Shown piece by piece: positions 6,253 to 8,965 of a stretch of 8,965 nucleotides of DNA (its first letter is position 1; each line of letters starts with the position of its first letter). The notes beneath the pieces were generated by a model. It saw only the letters and a program-made list of their open reading frames with translations. It ran no database searches and was not told the origin of the DNA. The translations under genes were made by a program, and so were the position numbers. This DNA is from Acidimicrobiia bacterium. Its GTDB lineage: Bacteria > Actinomycetota > Acidimicrobiia > Acidimicrobiales > Bin134. The stretch covers positions 4,918-13,882 of the forward strand of contig VYDF01000149.1 of assembly GCA_009843565.1 (NCBI GenBank). Reading direction: 5' to 3'.

Positions 6253-8166
6253 GTGAGTCCTGAGCCCCGCCCGGTGATCTCAATCGGTGAATCGCTGCCC
6301 TACACCGACGGGGCCGAGGCTGAGTTGTTGGCGTTGTTCCGTGCCGTCGAGGATCGCCGAGTGGGGTCCGATGAATTGGCTGCCGCGATTCGAGACTGGC
6401 CCACCGCCTATCACCTGGCCCCAGAGCGGGCCGTTTTGTTGGCTCCGGTGATCATCAGCCCCGATGACCACGTGCTGGACGTGGGAGCAGGGTCGGGGGT
6501 CAACACTCGGATATGTGCCGACCGGGGGGCGGCGGTGACCGCGGTGGAGGGCAGCGCGGCCCGAGCAGAGCTGATTGCCCAACGGTGCGCCGGGCTTGAA
6601 GGCGTCGATGTCTTGTGCGGCCCTCTCGACGGGTTGGGGGCCGACAGGTCGGGGGTCTACGACGTTGTACTGCTGGTTGGGGTGCTGGAATATGCCGGGA
6701 CCAGCCACGGCGGCCGCGGTGGGCCTGCCGCATTCCTCAGTCTGGTGGTGGATGCCGTGGCTCCAGGCGGGGTGGTGGTGCTGGCCATCGAGAATCGCCT
6801 GGGTCTCAAGTATTTGCTGGGCTTTCCCGAGGACCATCTGGGATTGCCCTGGGTAGGTTGGGAGGGCTACGGCGACGGCGAGCCGACCACGTGGTCGCGA
6901 CGAGAGCTTGCTCAGATGCTGGCTGACTCAGGATTGACTGTCCAGAAATGGCTGTATCCATTTCCCGACTACAAGCTGCCCACCGCGGTGCTTGCCGAAG
7001 AGATCTACGACCGGGCCGACGGGGTTGAGATGGTCGACCAGATCGTGGGTCACCCCACTAGCACTGAGTACGCCCGCCCGGTGCTGGTTGCCGATGATCG
7101 GGCTGCCCACAGGACGCTGCTCACGGCGGGCTTGGGACCCGATATAGCCAATTCATTCTTGGTTGTGGCTGGTCGGGACGCCGATGCCGTGGCCAAGCGG
7201 GTAGACCAACAGGTGCTGGCGTGGCGAGCGGCACCCGACCGCCGCCACCGCTGGAGGCAGCAGGCTGTGGTGGCCAACTTGGATCAGGGTCTGACTGTGA
7301 GGCGGCGTCTTGTGGCTGAAGACAGAGCCGGTGACTTTGAAGGATGGCTCGGGCAAGTCGAGGTGGCCGAGGAGGCCTATGTCTCAGGCCGCAATCTCGA
7401 GCAGTGCTTGTTGGACCGTGCTCGCGATGGCGATGCTGACGGGATAGTGGAGCTGTTGCGGGAATGGCGGGCGGCCCTGGCTGCTCACGAGTCACCGATT
7501 GACTCGGTTTCTGCGCCCCATCCCTACCTGCCGGCCGATGCCGTCCAGGCGCTGCCTCCGGATTGGCTGGATGCCGGGCCTGACAACTTTGTGGTGACTG
7601 ATGACGGTCTCAAGTTTGTAGACCGGGAATGGGTGGCCGCGGGGGGAGTGGATGCGCGGCTGGCCGTGGTCAGAGGTCTCTGGAAGGCAGTGTCGGCCAT
7701 GTTGAGCGCCCGCTGCCATCTGCCCTGGCCGGTCACCTGGAGCAACGACCGTCTGGTGGCTCACCTGGGCGGGCAGATCGGTCAGGATATCGATGACGCC
7801 CTGTTAGAACGGTGGCGGCAGGCCGAGGAGGATTTGATTCGTCGGATCTACCGCCAGCCCGCAGTGCGGTTGGCAGAATTGCACGATGCCGGAAGCCGCT
7901 CCCGAATGGATCTTCTGGGGTCGCCGCTAGCCCCCTACCGGCGCATGGAGCACCTAGTCCACCGGCAACAAGACCTGATTGCCGAGCTCCCGCAGATGGC
8001 TGCGAACTTGGAGCAGACCCAAGCTCGACTGGCTCAAGTCGAGGCGGAGCTGGCCCAGAATCAGCAAGAGCTGGTCATGACTCGAGCGCGCTTGGCCCGG
8101 GTGGCCTGGCGGGAGCGGATTCACAACAAGATCGGCGGGCTGATTCGTCGCTCCTATCGGCGTTGA
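6253..8166 (+). CDS. Methyltransferase / kinase-like / coiled-coil protein, WbdD-like candidate chain terminator
   Basis: This 637-residue protein has four parts. (1) A class I SAM-dependent methyltransferase (about 60-250): motif I VLDVGAGSG (74-82), acidic Glu99, YDVVLLVGVLEY (136-147), then IENRLGLKYLLGFPEDH (179-195) and FPDYKLP (237-243), motifs I know from glycan-cluster methyltransferases. (2) A kinase-like fold (about 300-540): AVAKRV with candidate ATP-binding Lys315, a hinge-like AYVSGRNLEQCLL (375-387), a catalytic-loop match WLDAGPDN (438-445; Asp440 and Asn445 spaced as in HRDLKPEN), and VDREW (456-460), with Asp457 in place of the DFG Asp. (3) A coiled coil (about 565-617) with Leu at 579, 586, 593, 600, 607 and 614. 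(4) A basic amphipathic tail (618-637). WbdD of E. coli O9a has the same order, caps the chain with phosphate and methyl, and sets its length. The position behind Wzm-Wzt fits. GTG at 6253 is preceded by GGGG at 7-nt spacing. The methyltransferase call is strong, the kinase call moderate and the terminator role inferred. Confidence 0.83.
   Translation: MSPEPRPVISIGESLPYTDGAEAELLALFRAVEDRRVGSDELAAAIRDWPTAYHLAPERAVLLAPVIISPDDHVLDVGAGSGVNTRICADRGAAVTAVEGSAARAELIAQRCAGLEGVDVLCGPLDGLGADRSGVYDVVLLVGVLEYAGTSHGGRGGPAAFLSLVVDAVAPGGVVVLAIENRLGLKYLLGFPEDHLGLPWVGWEGYGDGEPTTWSRRELAQMLADSGLTVQKWLYPFPDYKLPTAVLAEEIYDRADGVEMVDQIVGHPTSTEYARPVLVADDRAAHRTLLTAGLGPDIANSFLVVAGRDADAVAKRVDQQVLAWRAAPDRRHRWRQQAVVANLDQGLTVRRRLVAEDRAGDFEGWLGQVEVAEEAYVSGRNLEQCLLDRARDGDADGIVELLREWRAALAAHESPIDSVSAPHPYLPADAVQALPPDWLDAGPDNFVVTDDGLKFVDREWVAAGGVDARLAVVRGLWKAVSAMLSARCHLPWPVTWSNDRLVAHLGGQIGQDIDDALLERWRQAEEDLIRRIYRQPAVRLAELHDAGSRSRMDLLGSPLAPYRRMEHLVHRQQDLIAELPQMAANLEQTQARLAQVEAELAQNQQELVMTRARLARVAWRERIHNKIGGLIRRSYRR
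7945..8103 (+). other. Coiled-coil-encoding segment of the WbdD-like protein
   Basis: Residues 565-617 show a regular heptad. One core position has Leu579, Leu586, Leu593, Leu600, Leu607 and Leu614, each seven apart. The other has Leu568, Leu575, Met582, Thr589, Val596, Asn603, Thr610 and Val617. Outer positions are rich in Gln, Glu, Arg and Ala. A Pro at 580 may break the helix near its start. The stretch gives roughly seven heptads of rod. Confidence 0.8.
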
Positions 8167-8180
8167 GGCCGGTGGGCAGA

Positions 8181-8965
8181 TCAAGCCCCGGAATCAAGCA
8201 GGTCTTTCAGCGCGATCCACATCTGCTCGCGGGTGACCGAGATATCGAACCGCTTAGCTGATTTGATGCCGCGATCGCGCAGGCACTGGATGAGCTGGCC
8301 GTCGCCTAACACCCGGTGCAGGGCCAAGGCCATCGTCAATGGCCGCTTGTCTTTGAGCAGGATGCCGGAATCACCCACCGTTTCAGCCACGGCGGCCGCG
8401 TCGTAGGCCACCACCGGCAGGCCGTTGGCCATGGCCTCCACCAACGGCACGCCGAAACCCTCGTGTTCCGACGCGCAAGCGAGAACATCGGATTCCTGGT
8501 ACCACTGGTACAGGTTCTTGTCGGAGACCTTGCCGGCGAAGACTACCTGGCCATGGACGTCAAGCCTCCGGGCGAGGTCTTTTAGGGATTGCAGATATTG
8601 GGGCGGGGATGCTTCTCCCACCAGCACGAGCCGCGACCGGGGTCGGAATCGGGAAAGGACGGCGAATGCGGCGATGAGATCGTGTTGGCACTTGTTGGGC
8701 ACCAGCCTGCCCACAAACAGCACAGTCCCCCCATCTTCAGCTACCTCCCCATCGCTCAGACCAGCCTGTACAGCTCCATCGGACAGCTGCCAAAGCACGG
8801 GAGAAACCACCACGTCGCCGATACCCAGGTCTCTGAGCTCTTGGGCATTGAACTCAGAGTCGGCGATGCCCCGGACGGTGAGGGCTGCCAACTGGCCGAG
8901 TTGCTGGCGCCCCCGGGCCACACTTTTGGCCAACTCCGGCTGCCAGGCATCGAAGAAACTCGAGG
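8181..8965 (-). CDS. GT4-family glycosyltransferase (5' end outside window)
   Basis: The reading frame continues past the right edge, so 260 complete C-terminal codons are seen. They cover the linker and the C-terminal Rossmann domain of a GT-B enzyme. The first visible residues, FFDAWQPELAKSVARGRQQL and then ADSEFNAQELRDLGI, match the region before the C-terminal domain in GT4 mannosyl- or rhamnosyltransferase-like proteins. Donor-binding motifs follow: FVGRLVPNK (8691-8717, with the Arg and Lys that contact the nucleotide diphosphate), LVLVGEA, and the E-x7-E motif EGFGVPLVE (8436-8462). AVAETVGDSG and a C-terminal helical region complete the fold. A TTG at 8933 is only an internal codon, because family-like sequence continues upstream of it. 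It likely adds a sugar to the same or a related cell-surface glycan. It is convergent with the four-gene operon, with stop codons 14 bp apart, so it is a separate transcript. Donor and acceptor cannot be named. Confidence 0.92.
   Translation of the reverse strand, partial: SSFFDAWQPELAKSVARGRQQLGQLAALTVRGIADSEFNAQELRDLGIGDVVVSPVLWQLSDGAVQAGLSDGEVAEDGGTVLFVGRLVPNKCQHDLIAAFAVLSRFRPRSRLVLVGEASPPQYLQSLKDLARRLDVHGQVVFAGKVSDKNLYQWYQESDVLACASEHEGFGVPLVEAMANGLPVVAYDAAAVAETVGDSGILLKDKRPLTMALALHRVLGDGQLIQCLRDRGIKSAKRFDISVTREQMWIALKDLLDSGA

Noticed and set aside
8167..8180. Possible bidirectional terminator between the convergent genes
   Set aside because: Only 14 bp separate the stop codons, and I found no GC-rich hairpin followed by T residues there or just inside either gene end.

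Overview
The window comes from a high-GC bacterium with actinobacterial traits. Its genes are tightly packed, GTG and TTG start codons are used, and a secreted SpoIID/LytB-type protein carries its GWGHGVGMSQ motif directly behind the signal peptide, an order I associate with Acidimicrobiia and related Actinomycetota. That placement is inference; there is no rRNA or other taxonomic marker here. I see no tRNA, rRNA, CRISPR array, insertion sequence or phage gene.

Layout. (1) Positions 1-952, minus strand: the N-terminal 317 codons of a secreted SpoIID/LytB-like cell-wall protein that runs off the left edge. It contains a 414-bp (138-residue) tandem duplication. (2) Positions 953-1139: a divergent intergenic region with a 7-bp inverted repeat and no convincing promoter. 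(3) Positions 1140-8166, plus strand: a four-gene unit that looks like one operon. The genes are a 1015-residue three-module glycosyltransferase (GT2-GT2-GT4), an ABC permease of the Wzm type (8-nt overlap with the gene before), an ABC ATPase of the Wzt type with a C-terminal sugar-binding domain (3-nt gap), and a 637-residue methyltransferase/kinase-like/coiled-coil protein (15-nt gap). (4) Positions 8181-8965, minus strand: a convergent GT4 glycosyltransferase running off the right edge, 14 bp from the operon's last stop codon.

How the genes fit together. The operon has the parts list of an ABC-transporter-dependent polysaccharide pathway in which chain length is set before export. A multidomain transferase would build the glycan on a lipid carrier at the inner face of the membrane. 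The 637-residue protein would cap the non-reducing end by methylation and possibly phosphorylation. The C-terminal domain of Wzt would recognise the capped chain, and Wzm-Wzt would export it. The key observation is that the last gene, which a simple domain search would call a 'methyltransferase', reads as methyltransferase, then kinase-like fold, then a regular leucine-heptad coiled coil, then a basic amphipathic tail. This is the order of parts in WbdD, the chain terminator and molecular ruler of E. coli O9a. A WbdD-like ruler beside Wzm-Wzt in an organism probably lacking lipopolysaccharide would point to a length-controlled cell-wall or S-layer glycan. The assignment rests on motif reading, not on a database search.
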